This document shows, one piece after another, positions 51,179 through 60,157 of a DNA stretch of 64,000 nucleotides (position 1 is its first letter; the number at the start of each line of letters is the position of its first letter). The position numbers were made by a program, and so were the translations under genes. The DNA is taken from contig CAJMPQ010000003.1 in the NCBI GenBank assembly GCA_905215335.1, forward strand, positions 124,001-188,000, written 5' to 3'. Below the pieces are notes generated by a model. It searched no databases. It saw only the letters and a program-made list of their open reading frames with translations, and had not been told where the DNA came from. The stretch comes from an uncultured bacterium (GTDB lineage: Bacteria > Cyanobacteriota > Vampirovibrionia > Gastranaerophilales > Gastranaerophilaceae).

Positions 51179-52027
51179 TTAGTCTTTAGGAATTATAAAA
51201 ACTCCATCTGCTACTATATAATTACTTTTTATATCGACATTTTCTACAGAAACTTTAGCATCTTTATTATCTAAGATATTAACAGAAAAATTCAATGGAT
51301 TTAAGTAATTCAAAATAAAATCTACTTTTTTCAAATCTAAACTAAACGAATTAGATAATAATTTTGTATTAACAAAATCAATTTCACCATCTCTTACTCT
51401 GATATCAGCATTTATAATCAACTTTTGTTCTTTTCTAATGAATGGAACTGAAATACCTAATACATAATATATTTTATTTGCTTTTATAAACATCTTAGTA
51501 GAAGATATTTTTAACCCTACTCCATATGAATTTGATAAATTATTTAAATCATTAATAATTTTTTGATATTTTTCTGATTTCATTGAATTATTAATATCTG
51601 AAGCTGACATTCTTAATTTGAAAGACATTGGAAAATCTTCCATAAATACAACATCACCAGCAGATTGCTTAATATAGTTAAAATCACATAAAGTATTCAT
51701 TTCTAAATTAGTTAAATAAATATCATTGACTCTAACATTTTTAGCCTTCACATTCATAGATTTAAAGATTCCATTTTTTAAATCTTTAGAACTGTATGAA
51801 TCTATTTTAACCTTCATTGCATCACTTTTTACAACTTTAGCAATTTCTCTTTTTAGAGCTCTTTGTGCAACTTTTTCACTGATTAAATTAACACCAGAAA
51901 CTCCACCTACAAAAGTTCTGAATTTAGTATTCATATCGTATGAAGGGACACAATTATAATCACACATTGCATAAGATGCAGTGTTTGCTAATAATAAAAT
52001 TCCTAATAATAAAATAATCTTTTTCAT
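51179..52027 (-). CDS. DUF2993 (LmeA-like) exported protein, 282 aa
   Basis: Sec signal peptide (MKKIILLLGILLLANTASYA), then CDYNC, then a beta-rich domain with LKNGIFKSMNVKAKNVRVNDIY and a repeated hydrophobic-strand pattern. Matches DUF2993, found in cyanobacteria and actinobacteria; the mycobacterial member LmeA binds phospholipid and acts in the periplasm. The ATG overlaps the truB stop (ATGA, 4 bases), so it is translationally coupled to truB. Confidence 0.75.
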   Translation of the reverse strand: MKKIILLLGILLLANTASYAMCDYNCVPSYDMNTKFRTFVGGVSGVNLISEKVAQRALKREIAKVVKSDAMKVKIDSYSSKDLKNGIFKSMNVKAKNVRVNDIYLTNLEMNTLCDFNYIKQSAGDVVFMEDFPMSFKLRMSASDINNSMKSEKYQKIINDLNNLSNSYGVGLKISSTKMFIKANKIYYVLGISVPFIRKEQKLIINADIRVRDGEIDFVNTKLLSNSFSLDLKKVDFILNYLNPLNFSVNILDNKDAKVSVENVDIKSNYIVADGVFIIPKD

Positions 52028-52947
52028 AATACCTCAAATACCTTTTTGACCAAAATTTTATCTTGTTCAACCTTACCTATAGCATGTATTCTACCACCAT
52101 AAACTAAAAAAACAATATCCGAATGATTGAATCCTCTATTTATAATATCCATACCATGCAAAACGCGTTTTCTTTCAACTTCATTTAACTCATATTGTGC
52201 TACATTCATAACAAACAAAGGATTTATCAAATTCTTGCAAACATCATCAACAGTTGCAAAATCATCGAGTTGAATAGAATTTTGAACATTAAACATTCCT
52301 GCTTTTGTTCTCTCTAAACCTATTAAATATCCGCCGCAACCTAAATTTTTACCTAAATCATTTGCTATTGAACGAATATAAGTTCCTTTAGAACAAGAAA
52401 CCAAAATTTTTGCAACTTGAGTTTCATAATGAAATTCTTTTAATTCTATATTATGTATACAGACTTTGCGTGGCTTTATTTCAACATCTAAACCTTGTCT
52501 GGCATAATCATATAACTTTTTACCATTAACTTTGATAGCAGAATAAATAGGAGGTAATTGTTCTATTTCGCCTTGAAAAATTTTCAAATTATCTAAAATT
52601 TCATCTACAGAAACTTTTTTATCAAAAGTTTCTATAACCTGACCATCCAAATCATAAGTATCAGTAACTTTTCCAAACTGAACAGTTGCTAAATATTCTT
52701 TATCATCATCTAAATATTCAATCAATCTTGTAGCCTTACCTATACATACAGGTAAAACCCCTGTAGCAAATGGATCTAATGTACCAGTATGACCAATTTG
52801 CTTTATTTTTGTAACCCTACGTAAATAAGCAACGACATCATGTGACGTTTTCCCCTTAGGCTTATAAACATTTAAAAATCCAAACATGGATTTAACATCA
52901 CACGAATTTAACGAGATGCCACAATCTGGAGCATCTTCAATACTCAT
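52024..52947 (-). CDS. truB: tRNA pseudouridine(55) synthase
   Basis: Forms pseudouridine 55 in the T loop of tRNAs. 307 residues. Catalytic Asp is D58 in GHTGTLDPFATGVLPV; also RLIEYLDDDKEY, YDLDG and the C-terminal KGTYIRSIANDLG. Start at 52947 shares a base with the rbfA stop (TAATG), giving translational coupling; a downstream ATG at codon 21 (MFGFLNVYKP) would give the usual N-terminus but has no SD. The first 20 residues are therefore an extension or untranslated. Confidence 0.97.
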   Translation of the reverse strand: MSIEDAPDCGISLNSCDVKSMFGFLNVYKPKGKTSHDVVAYLRRVTKIKQIGHTGTLDPFATGVLPVCIGKATRLIEYLDDDKEYLATVQFGKVTDTYDLDGQVIETFDKKVSVDEILDNLKIFQGEIEQLPPIYSAIKVNGKKLYDYARQGLDVEIKPRKVCIHNIELKEFHYETQVAKILVSCSKGTYIRSIANDLGKNLGCGGYLIGLERTKAGMFNVQNSIQLDDFATVDDVCKNLINPLFVMNVAQYELNEVERKRVLHGMDIINRGFNHSDIVFLVYGGRIHAIGKVEQDKILVKKVFEVL

Positions 52948-53294
52948 TACTTAATTTCTCCTCTTGAAATTTTATTTATTAAATCTACAACACGAGAAGA
53001 TTCTTCTAAACCATTTGTATATACAAAACGTAATTCTGGAGTAAGTCTTAAACGAAGAACTTTTCCAACTTCATAGCGAATCTTAGGAGTACTTTTTTCT
53101 ATAATAGCCTTTGTTTTTTCTATTTGTTCTTCTGAACCTAATACACTATATATAACTTTAGCAAAAGAGTTATCATGCGATACTTCAACGTCAACTATAG
53201 ACACAACACCTTCTAAACCTCTGATTTCTTTTCTAAGAATTTCAGAAATATCACGCATTAATTCTTTTCTAACTCTTTCATTTCTTAAAGTCAT
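52947..53294 (-). CDS. rbfA: Ribosome-binding factor A
   Basis: 30S maturation factor needed for 16S 5'-end processing and cold adaptation. 115 residues, KH-type fold: RNERVRKELMRDISEILRKE at the N-terminus, VSIVDVEVSHDNSFAKVIYS in the middle, LRLRLTPELRFVYTNGLEES at the C-terminus. Length and all blocks are normal. ATG follows AGGTG. It is followed directly by truB. Confidence 0.95.
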   Translation of the reverse strand: MTLRNERVRKELMRDISEILRKEIRGLEGVVSIVDVEVSHDNSFAKVIYSVLGSEEQIEKTKAIIEKSTPKIRYEVGKVLRLRLTPELRFVYTNGLEESSRVVDLINKISRGEIK

Positions 53295-53297
53295 ATT

Positions 53298-53534
53298 CTA
53301 CACCTTTTTATCAAAATTCTTATATACTTGTCTATACTCCGGATCTAATTTTGGAAACATTTCAAAAACAACATCTTTTATAACTTCAATTGTATTAGAT
53401 AACTTATTTTCATTTTGTGTCTTTAAAAAACCAGATCTCAACTCCGGAACATTCGATATATTTTTACGAACCTTATTTCCTGCAGTTCTCACTTGCTTAG
53501 TTATATTAGTTACACCATCAATTTTTTTTATCAC
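53298..53534 (-). CDS. Orphan, 78 aa, between infB and rbfA
   Basis: I do not recognise it. Small, basic at the N-terminus (VRTAGNKVRKNISNVPELRSG), then a mostly helical, acidic C-terminal half. GTG start with only AGGT as SD. It lies 8 bases behind infB and 3 bases before rbfA, so it is part of the same transcript. Because infB and rbfA are usually neighbours, this is an insertion. It might be a small ribosome-associated protein; that is guesswork. Confidence 0.65.
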   Translation of the reverse strand: MIKKIDGVTNITKQVRTAGNKVRKNISNVPELRSGFLKTQNENKLSNTIEVIKDVVFEMFPKLDPEYRQVYKNFDKKV

Positions 53535-53542
53535 AAATGTAC

Positions 53543-56059
53543 CTACAGACTCTTTCTTTCAACTTCTTCTTTTGTTGAAACTTCAATGATATCGCCTTCT
53601 TGAATATCGTTAAATTTACTGAATGAAATACCACATTCAAAACCTTGTGCAACTTCTTTAACATCATCTTTGAAACGTTTCAATTGATCAATTGCACCTC
53701 TAAAGATTTCTTGACCGTTTCTATATAATACAGCATCTTTAGAACGAACGATTTTACCTTCAAGAACATAACAACCGGCAATTTTATTTGTCTTACCAAT
53801 TGTAAATACTTGACGAACTTCAGCCTTACCTAGTTCAACTTCTTTAATTTCAGGTTCAAGAAGTGATAATAAGGTTCTTTCAACATCTTCTAACAATTGG
53901 TAAATAATATCATATTTCTTAATTGTTACCCCTTCTTTTTCTGCTGAAATCAAGGCATTACTATCTTCTTTTACTGTAAAGCCAAGAATTAAAGCATTTG
54001 AAGCAGAAGCTAACATTACATCGGCTTCAGAAATATCACCTACACCAACGTGAATAATCTTAGTTGTAATTTCTTTTGATTCAACTTGAGCAATTGCTTG
54101 AGCAACAGCCTCTGCAGAACCGTGAGTATTTGCTTTAATAATTAAATTCAATTGTGGAATATCATCGTCGCCAGCAACAGATTCACGTCTGATATGAGCA
54201 GGTAGCATAGCTTCTAATCTCTTATCACGTTCTTTTTCTTTACGCTCAGCAACGATAGATTTCATTTCTTTTTCGTTTTTAACAACTTCAAAATAATCAC
54301 CTGCTTGAGGTACTTCAGATAAACCTAATACCTCTACCGGAGTAGATGGTTCAGCTTTTTGAATTCTTTCGCCACTGTCAGATAACAATGCACGAATTCT
54401 ACCACATGCAGTACCTACAACAATACAGTTACCAGCTCTTAAAGTACCATTTTGAACTAGTAATGTTGCAACAGGTCCTTTACCTTTATCTAAGTTTGCT
54501 TCAATTACAACACCTGAAGCTTCAGCCTTAGGATTAGCTTTCAAATCTTGAATATCTGCAACAAGCAGAATGTATTCTAATAATTCATCAATACCTGTAC
54601 CTTGAAGTGCTGAAACTTTAACTGTAATAGTGTCACCACCCCAATCTTCAGGCACTAACCCGTGTTCTGTTAATTGTTGTAATACTTTATCTGGATTTGC
54701 TCCAGGTTTATCAATCTTGTTAACAGCTACAATAATTGGAATTTCTGCAGCTTTAGCGTGGTTAATAGCTTCAATTGTCTGAGGCATAATACCATCATCA
54801 GCAGCAACTACAAGAATCGCAATATCTGTAGCTTTTGCACCACGGGCACGCATTTCTGTGAAAGCTTCGTGACCTGGAGTATCTAAGAATACAATTTTCT
54901 TTTCATTCTTATCTCCAAGATAAACTGTATAAGCACCGATAGACTGAGTAATACCTCCAACTTCTGATGCAACAATCTTATGTTTTGAAGCACGAATACT
55001 ATCTAATAATGTAGTTTTACCGTGGTCTACGTGACCCATAATACTAATAACCGGTGCACGCTTTTTCAATAATTTTTTATCTACTTCAGATAAAGCTTTA
55101 GCTTTTTCTTCTTTTTCCAATTCTTGTTCAATATAAGCGTCCAAATCTTCATCTAGAACTTCTAAACCGTATTCTGCACAAACCTTTTTAATAACATCAA
55201 CGTCAATCAATTGGTTTACAGTAGCCATAACGCCATTCAACATTAAGAACTTCACAATTTCAGCCGGAGTTTTCTTAATCTTGTCAGACAATTCTGAAAT
55301 AGTCATAGCTTGGTTTACTACAATTTGTTTTACTTCTTCTACAGCTTCTACCTTTTGAACTTTTTTCTTATGGTGTTGTGCTGCAGCTTTTTCTAAAGAA
55401 ATTCTTTCTTGTTCTTCCTTCTTAGAGTTAAAATCTTTATCTTTCTTCTTACCATCAGATTTACGTTTTACAGGACCTTTATTTTCATAGATATCTTGTG
55501 GAATAATTCTACGTTGTAAAGGTTTTTTATTTGCAAAATCTTTACCTTCTGATGCGTTTGTTGTTTTTTGAGATTTTTCACCTTTTGAACCGAATTTTTT
55601 ATCTCCAGCTTGACCATTTTTAACAAAAGTTTTCTTTGCTGGTCGTTCTTGTTTTTCTGCAGTTTCCCCTTCTGGTTTTACAGGTTTGCGAGGAGCTCTG
55701 CGAACGATTTCCAAGCGACTTACAGGTTTTACAACTTCAACTTTTGGTCTTTCAACTTTTTCGATAAGCGGAGTTTTAACTTCTACCTTTTTTTCAACAG
55801 GTTTTTCTTCTTTAACAACTTCTGGTTCTGCAACTTCAACAGGTTTTGCCTTTTTTACAACAAAAGCTTTTGGCTTTTTAGTTTGTTTAACGCCACCTTC
55901 AGCAAGAAATTCTTTCAATCTTTTTATTTGATCAACAGTTACAGTACTCGAATGAGTTTTCTTTACTACACCTAACTGTGCAAACTTTTCTATAACTTCC
56001 TTACTTGGAAGCCCAAGTTCTTTTGCTAATTCACTTATTCTAACTGTTTCGTAACTCAT
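53543..56059 (-). CDS. infB: Translation initiation factor IF-2
   Basis: Brings initiator tRNA to the 30S subunit using GTP. 838 residues. N-terminal IF2_N (residues about 1-50, ISELAKELGLPSKEVIEKFAQL), then a long Lys/Glu/Pro-rich disordered linker, a second IF2_N-like domain, the G domain with GHVDHGKTT, DTPGHEAF and NKIDKP, and C-terminal domains II-IV (IGKTNKIAGCYV). It overlaps ylxR by 20 bases. The linker encodes a long antisense open frame that I discount. Confidence 0.98.
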   Translation of the reverse strand: MSYETVRISELAKELGLPSKEVIEKFAQLGVVKKTHSSTVTVDQIKRLKEFLAEGGVKQTKKPKAFVVKKAKPVEVAEPEVVKEEKPVEKKVEVKTPLIEKVERPKVEVVKPVSRLEIVRRAPRKPVKPEGETAEKQERPAKKTFVKNGQAGDKKFGSKGEKSQKTTNASEGKDFANKKPLQRRIIPQDIYENKGPVKRKSDGKKKDKDFNSKKEEQERISLEKAAAQHHKKKVQKVEAVEEVKQIVVNQAMTISELSDKIKKTPAEIVKFLMLNGVMATVNQLIDVDVIKKVCAEYGLEVLDEDLDAYIEQELEKEEKAKALSEVDKKLLKKRAPVISIMGHVDHGKTTLLDSIRASKHKIVASEVGGITQSIGAYTVYLGDKNEKKIVFLDTPGHEAFTEMRARGAKATDIAILVVAADDGIMPQTIEAINHAKAAEIPIIVAVNKIDKPGANPDKVLQQLTEHGLVPEDWGGDTITVKVSALQGTGIDELLEYILLVADIQDLKANPKAEASGVVIEANLDKGKGPVATLLVQNGTLRAGNCIVVGTACGRIRALLSDSGERIQKAEPSTPVEVLGLSEVPQAGDYFEVVKNEKEMKSIVAERKEKERDKRLEAMLPAHIRRESVAGDDDIPQLNLIIKANTHGSAEAVAQAIAQVESKEITTKIIHVGVGDISEADVMLASASNALILGFTVKEDSNALISAEKEGVTIKKYDIIYQLLEDVERTLLSLLEPEIKEVELGKAEVRQVFTIGKTNKIAGCYVLEGKIVRSKDAVLYRNGQEIFRGAIDQLKRFKDDVKEVAQGFECGISFSKFNDIQEGDIIEVSTKEEVERKSL

Positions 56060-56294
56060 CTAGTAACTGTCCTTTCAATTCGTTTGGTACAGAGGCTTTT
56101 AGATGTTTTTCTAATCTATTTTTCTTAAATGCGGCCTCTATACAAGCCTTATTATAGCAAAGATATACAGATCTGCCAAATGTTACAGAATTTGGGTTTA
56201 TGACAACGTTTCCTGATTGGCTATCTGCTGTGATCTTTATAAGTTCATCTCTATTTTTTACTTGCCAACAACTAACGCAACGTCTTTCTGTCAC
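56040..56294 (-). CDS. ylxR: YlxR/RnpM-family protein (DUF448)
   Basis: 84 residues. Signature RRCVSCWQVKNRDELIKI and GRSVYLCYNKACIEAAFKKNRL with LEKHLK. YlxR (RnpM) binds RNA, notably RNase P RNA, in studied species. GTG start after AGAGG. Overlaps the infB start by 20 bases, the usual infB-upstream arrangement. It is preceded by prfA, not nusA. Confidence 0.92.
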   Translation of the reverse strand: MTERRCVSCWQVKNRDELIKITADSQSGNVVINPNSVTFGRSVYLCYNKACIEAAFKKNRLEKHLKASVPNELKGQLLDELRNS

Positions 56295-56303
56295 TAATAA
56301 CCT

Positions 56304-57386
56304 CTACTGTTCTTGTGCTAGTTTTTCCAACTTTAACTTTTGATCATATTCAACCAACAAGTCGATAAGTTCATCTAACTCACCATCAATAACTGTCCAT
56401 ACATTCAAATTATGATTCAATCTATGGTCAGTTAAACGGCCTTGAGGGAAATTATAAGTTCTAATACGTTCACTTCTATCACCAGAACCAACTTGTGAGC
56501 GTCTTAAATCTGTAATTTCTTTTGTTTGTTTTTGAACTTCCATATCATAAAGTTTTGCTTTTAAGATTTCCAAAGCTCGTTCTTTGTTTTGTAATTGAGA
56601 ACGTTCTTCTGTACAGAAAATCATAATCCCTGTAGGTTTATGGAATACTCTTGCTGCAGTTTCTACTTTATTAACGTTTTGACCACCAGCACCACCAGAT
56701 CTAGCGGTTGTTATTTCCACATCATTCATATTCAAGTTAACTTCAACATCATCAACCTGTGGCATTACTGCAACTGTAGCTGTTGAAGTATGAACACGAC
56801 CTTGAGATTCTGTAGCTGGAACCCTTTGAACTCTGTGAACACCAGATTCATATTTCAAACGTGAATATATACTGTCACCTTTCATTGAAATAATAACTTC
56901 AGAAACTCCGCCAGCTTCACAATCTGTTTTACTTAAAATCTGAGTTTGCCAACCCATTTTATCTGCGTAACGTAAGTACATACGCATCAAATCTCCGGCA
57001 AAAATATTAGCTTCATCGCCACCGGCACTACCACGAATTTCCAACATAATATCTTTATCATCCATTGGATCTCGAGGTAATAATAACACTTTCATCTTTT
57101 CTTCAAATACCGGCAATTTAGCTTCATTCGCTTCAATTTCAGATTTCAAAAATGCACGCATTTCTTCGTCTTTTTCTGAATGCAACATTTCTTTTGCATC
57201 AGCAATTGCATCTGAAGTTTCTTTCCATTCATAATAAAGATTAACTGTTTCTTCCATTGATTTTCTTTGTTTTGAAAGATCACGGAATTTATTATAATCT
57301 TGAATTACTGCCGGATCTGATAAAGTTTCACCTAATTCTTTATATTTCTTCTCTATTTGAAGTATTTTATCTAACATATCTTTCAT
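56304..57386 (-). CDS. prfA: Peptide chain release factor 1
   Basis: Releases peptides at UAA/UAG. 360 residues, normal. GGQ motif within RSGGAGGQNVNKVETA contacts the peptidyl transferase centre; the PxT decoding motif (RVPATESQGRVHTS) marks it as RF1, not RF2. No SD is clear before the ATG at 57386; the ATG three codons in is an alternative. The upstream DHH-YihY pair is in the same direction 69 bases off. Confidence 0.97.
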   Translation of the reverse strand: MKDMLDKILQIEKKYKELGETLSDPAVIQDYNKFRDLSKQRKSMEETVNLYYEWKETSDAIADAKEMLHSEKDEEMRAFLKSEIEANEAKLPVFEEKMKVLLLPRDPMDDKDIMLEIRGSAGGDEANIFAGDLMRMYLRYADKMGWQTQILSKTDCEAGGVSEVIISMKGDSIYSRLKYESGVHRVQRVPATESQGRVHTSTATVAVMPQVDDVEVNLNMNDVEITTARSGGAGGQNVNKVETAARVFHKPTGIMIFCTEERSQLQNKERALEILKAKLYDMEVQKQTKEITDLRRSQVGSGDRSERIRTYNFPQGRLTDHRLNHNLNVWTVIDGELDELIDLLVEYDQKLKLEKLAQEQ

Positions 57387-57455
57387 ACTTGCATCATATC
57401 AAGAACATGAAAAATATACAAACTACAGCGTAAAATATTATAACATTTGACGTTT

Positions 57456-58376
57456 TTAATGATTTTTTAACTTGTTTTCACGTCTCAATTCTTCAATTTC
57501 TTCTCGAATTTCTATAGATTTTTGAGTTAATTGATTATAAACTTGAGAATTTATTTCGCCACCAATAAGAAGTAAAATTGAAGTATAATAAAGCCAAATC
57601 ATTAAAATAAAGAAAGCACCAATTGTACCATATACTAAGTTATATGTACTCAAATTATTTACATAAATTGAAAATCCCCAAGAACCAACTAACCAAAATG
57701 TTGTAAAAAACACAGTTCCAGGTAATGCACTTCTTCTTTTAAAAGCTTCATTTCCTCTTAAATCAGGTAATATATAATAGCTTAAAAAGGCCATTACATA
57801 CAAAGCCAAAAACGCAACCGGCCAACGTAATGTCAAAATAGTTATTGCAATGCCACGAGACATATTGAAATGCGCAACTAAAAACATAACAATAACTTTA
57901 CCAAAAATGATTATGTTAATAGTTAAAAATAGTACCAATACATTTACAAAAACCATTAAAAAAGATAATGCTCTTGTGTATATAAAACTTCTTGTTTCCT
58001 CAACTTTATAAGCTCTATTTAAACCTTTTAAAACAACCGCAACACCATTGGTTGATAAAACGATAGTTGTTATTATACCAATTATCGCCAGCAATCTTCC
58101 GTGGTTAAAAATCATAGTTTCTTCAAGAACTGATTTCAACAAGTTCATCGCTTGATGCGGCATAATTGTTGATAAAACGTGTAAAATTGAATCTAAATAA
58201 GAACGATTACCTAACCATCCAAAAACAGCCATAAGGAAAAGCATAAATGGGAAGATTCCAACAACAAGCATAAATCCCATTTCGGCAGCCATACCATAAA
58301 AATCATTTTTTATGATTGACTTTATTAGCCTAACTAAAGCTCTTATACATTTATTTTTTAGAAGTTTCTTTATCAT
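57456..58376 (-). CDS. YihY/UPF0761 (BrkB-type) membrane protein
   Basis: 306 residues with six hydrophobic segments; N-terminal DFYGMAAEMGFMLVVGIFPFMLFL and the C-terminal YGTIGAFFILMIWLYYTSIL match the YihY/virulence factor BrkB family. Function is unsettled in most bacteria. Start ATG overlaps the DHH stop codon by 4 bases, so the two are translationally coupled. Ends with a charged tail of predicted helix. Confidence 0.9.
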   Translation of the reverse strand: MIKKLLKNKCIRALVRLIKSIIKNDFYGMAAEMGFMLVVGIFPFMLFLMAVFGWLGNRSYLDSILHVLSTIMPHQAMNLLKSVLEETMIFNHGRLLAIIGIITTIVLSTNGVAVVLKGLNRAYKVEETRSFIYTRALSFLMVFVNVLVLFLTINIIIFGKVIVMFLVAHFNMSRGIAITILTLRWPVAFLALYVMAFLSYYILPDLRGNEAFKRRSALPGTVFFTTFWLVGSWGFSIYVNNLSTYNLVYGTIGAFFILMIWLYYTSILLLIGGEINSQVYNQLTQKSIEIREEIEELRRENKLKNH

Positions 58377-59341
58377 AATCCTTGTTTAGAAATCTCTTCC
58401 AATACCAATTTAACAGCATTATCAACGCTCGCTTTTATCACCGCTCCTGCAGCTAACTTATGCCCGCCACCGCCAAAAGATGAGCAAACTTGAGCAATAT
58501 TAACATTTTTACTACGCATTGATAATTTTGAAGTTGATGAATTTAACTCTTTCACCACAAAAGCTATCTCTGTTGATTCGATGGCTCTCAACTTTTCAGT
58601 CAAACCATCTGTAAAATCTTCACCGTTATTGTTAAATTTTTCCAAATCTTTTTTATACACAGTTGTATATGCAATTTTATTATCATTTGAAAACTTTGCT
58701 TTATTTACACAATAACTTTGGAATAAAACCATATCCTTAGAATTTGATTCATAACATTTTTGATAAATTTCGGAAGGTTCAACTCCATAAGACAACATTT
58801 TACCAGCATATTCCATTGTTCTTTGCTTCGTATTAGAAAACTTAAAACAACCTGTATCTGTAACTATACCTGTATATAAACAAACCGCAGTTTCGTAAGA
58901 AATTTTCCAACCTAAAGTGATTGCAATACCAACTAAAACTTCAGCAGTTGCAGAAGCAAAAGGTTCAATAATATTAATATTTCCATATCCTACATTTGTT
59001 TCGTGATGATCAATATTAATAGTTGCCTTTGCTTTATTGAAAAGCACCTGTGCGTCACCACATCTATCCAAAGCGGCAACATCCAAATTTATTACCAAAT
59101 CATATTCTCTGGACAAATCAATATTTTCAATATCTTTAACTTCATCTATATAAGGTAAAAATTGATATGTTGTAGGAATTTTTGATACAGCAACCATATC
59201 ACATTTCTTCTTATAGTTGTCTTTTATCAAAGAAAATAATCCACACATAGAACCCAATGTATCACCATCAGGATTTATATGAGATACTAATAATACATTT
59301 TTAGAGTTTTTTATGCTAATATCTAATTGCTCTATGGTCAT
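58373..59341 (-). CDS. DHH-family phosphoesterase (NrnA-like)
   Basis: 322 residues, two domains. DHH catalytic domain with SHINPDGDTLGS, then NLDVAALDRCGDA, the DHH motif NIDHHET, and GIVTDTGCFKF; C-terminal DHHA1 with FGGGGHKLAAGA. Matches NrnA-like nano-RNases/pAp phosphatases, which degrade short RNA and pAp, but c-di-AMP phosphodiesterase activity is also found in the family. Start is the ATG at 59341, divergent from the DciA-like gene with 37 bases between; no SD visible. Confidence 0.9.
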   Translation of the reverse strand: MTIEQLDISIKNSKNVLLVSHINPDGDTLGSMCGLFSLIKDNYKKKCDMVAVSKIPTTYQFLPYIDEVKDIENIDLSREYDLVINLDVAALDRCGDAQVLFNKAKATINIDHHETNVGYGNINIIEPFASATAEVLVGIAITLGWKISYETAVCLYTGIVTDTGCFKFSNTKQRTMEYAGKMLSYGVEPSEIYQKCYESNSKDMVLFQSYCVNKAKFSNDNKIAYTTVYKKDLEKFNNNGEDFTDGLTEKLRAIESTEIAFVVKELNSSTSKLSMRSKNVNIAQVCSSFGGGGHKLAAGAVIKASVDNAVKLVLEEISKQGL

Positions 59342-59378
59342 TACTTGATTTTAGCACAAAAAATATTCAATATTCAAT

Positions 59379-59717
59379 ATGAAAAAAATTTTATACACAA
59401 AATTTCAATATATGGATGAAATAATTGCAAAACTGATGGAAAAAGCTGAAATCAGAAAAGCAATTACAAGAAGTAATTTGTGCAAATTCTGGAGAAAAGT
59501 TGCAGGTGAAAAATTTGCACAAAACTCTAAACCTTATTCAATGATTAAAGGGTCCATTATGGTTATTGCGTGTAAAACCCCAACCGTAGCACAAGAACTA
59601 ATGCTAAGAAAAACACAACTTCTAGTAAAATTCAAACCGTACGTGGAATCTTTAAATATGAAACTTACAGATTTAAGATTTGATGCAAAAAAATGGGTTG
59701 AAGAACCCAAAGAATAA
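59379..59717 (+). CDS. DUF721 / DciA-like protein, 112 aa
   Basis: Shows the DUF721 core: CKFWRKVAGEKFAQNSKPYSM then GSIMVIACKTPTVAQELMLRK and LTDLRF. DciA proteins help load the replicative helicase DnaB in bacteria lacking DnaC/DnaI. The ATG at 59412 (MDEIIAKLMEKAEIRK) is an alternative start; neither has an SD. Convergent with tadA (5-base gap). Confidence 0.75.
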   Translation: MKKILYTKFQYMDEIIAKLMEKAEIRKAITRSNLCKFWRKVAGEKFAQNSKPYSMIKGSIMVIACKTPTVAQELMLRKTQLLVKFKPYVESLNMKLTDLRFDAKKWVEEPKE

Positions 59718-59722
59718 AACAT

Positions 59723-60157
59723 TTACTTACATCTCAAATCTTTAAAAAATTTTTCCAATAATTTATCACATTCGTTTTCGTTTAAACCACCGTATACATT
59801 CAACTTTGAACCAGTAGACAAACTTCTCAAATCTATTTTTGAACTAAAAGCACCATAATTAACATCAAAACTACCAAAATATAGATTTTTTATTCTTGAT
59901 TGCAAAATAGCCCAACCACACATAGGACAAGGTTCTAATGTTACATACATATCACAATCATCTAATCGCCAATTATTTAAAACTTTCTCAGCTTTGCGTA
60001 TTGCAACAATTTCCGCATGTGAAGTCACATCATTATCTTTTTCTTTTTGATTAAAAGCTGAAGCAATAACTTCACCATCCTTAACTATTACAGCTCCAAC
60101 CGGGATTTCACCTTTTGAATTTTGAGCTTCTTTTATCGCTAAATCCATATAGTTCAT
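59723..60157 (-). CDS. tadA: tRNA-specific adenosine deaminase
   Basis: Converts A34 to inosine in tRNA-Arg(ACG), and belongs to the CDA fold. Zinc motifs: HAEIVAI (H and catalytic E) and PCPMCGWAIL (two Cys). The core is normal for TadA; cytidine/guanine deaminase cannot be fully excluded. The frame opens at 60196 but I start it at the ATG at 60157, which overlaps the kinase stop by one base (TAATG); that start gives the family N-terminus NYMDLAIKEA and translational coupling. Confidence 0.88.
   Translation of the reverse strand: MNYMDLAIKEAQNSKGEIPVGAVIVKDGEVIASAFNQKEKDNDVTSHAEIVAIRKAEKVLNNWRLDDCDMYVTLEPCPMCGWAILQSRIKNLYFGSFDVNYGAFSSKIDLRSLSTGSKLNVYGGLNENECDKLLEKFFKDLRCK

Noticed and set aside
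55610..55975. 121-aa and 81-aa open frames opposite infB
   Set aside because: Antisense of the repetitive Lys/Glu/Pro-rich IF-2 linker; the Phe/Asn/Ser-rich translation is typical of such shadows.
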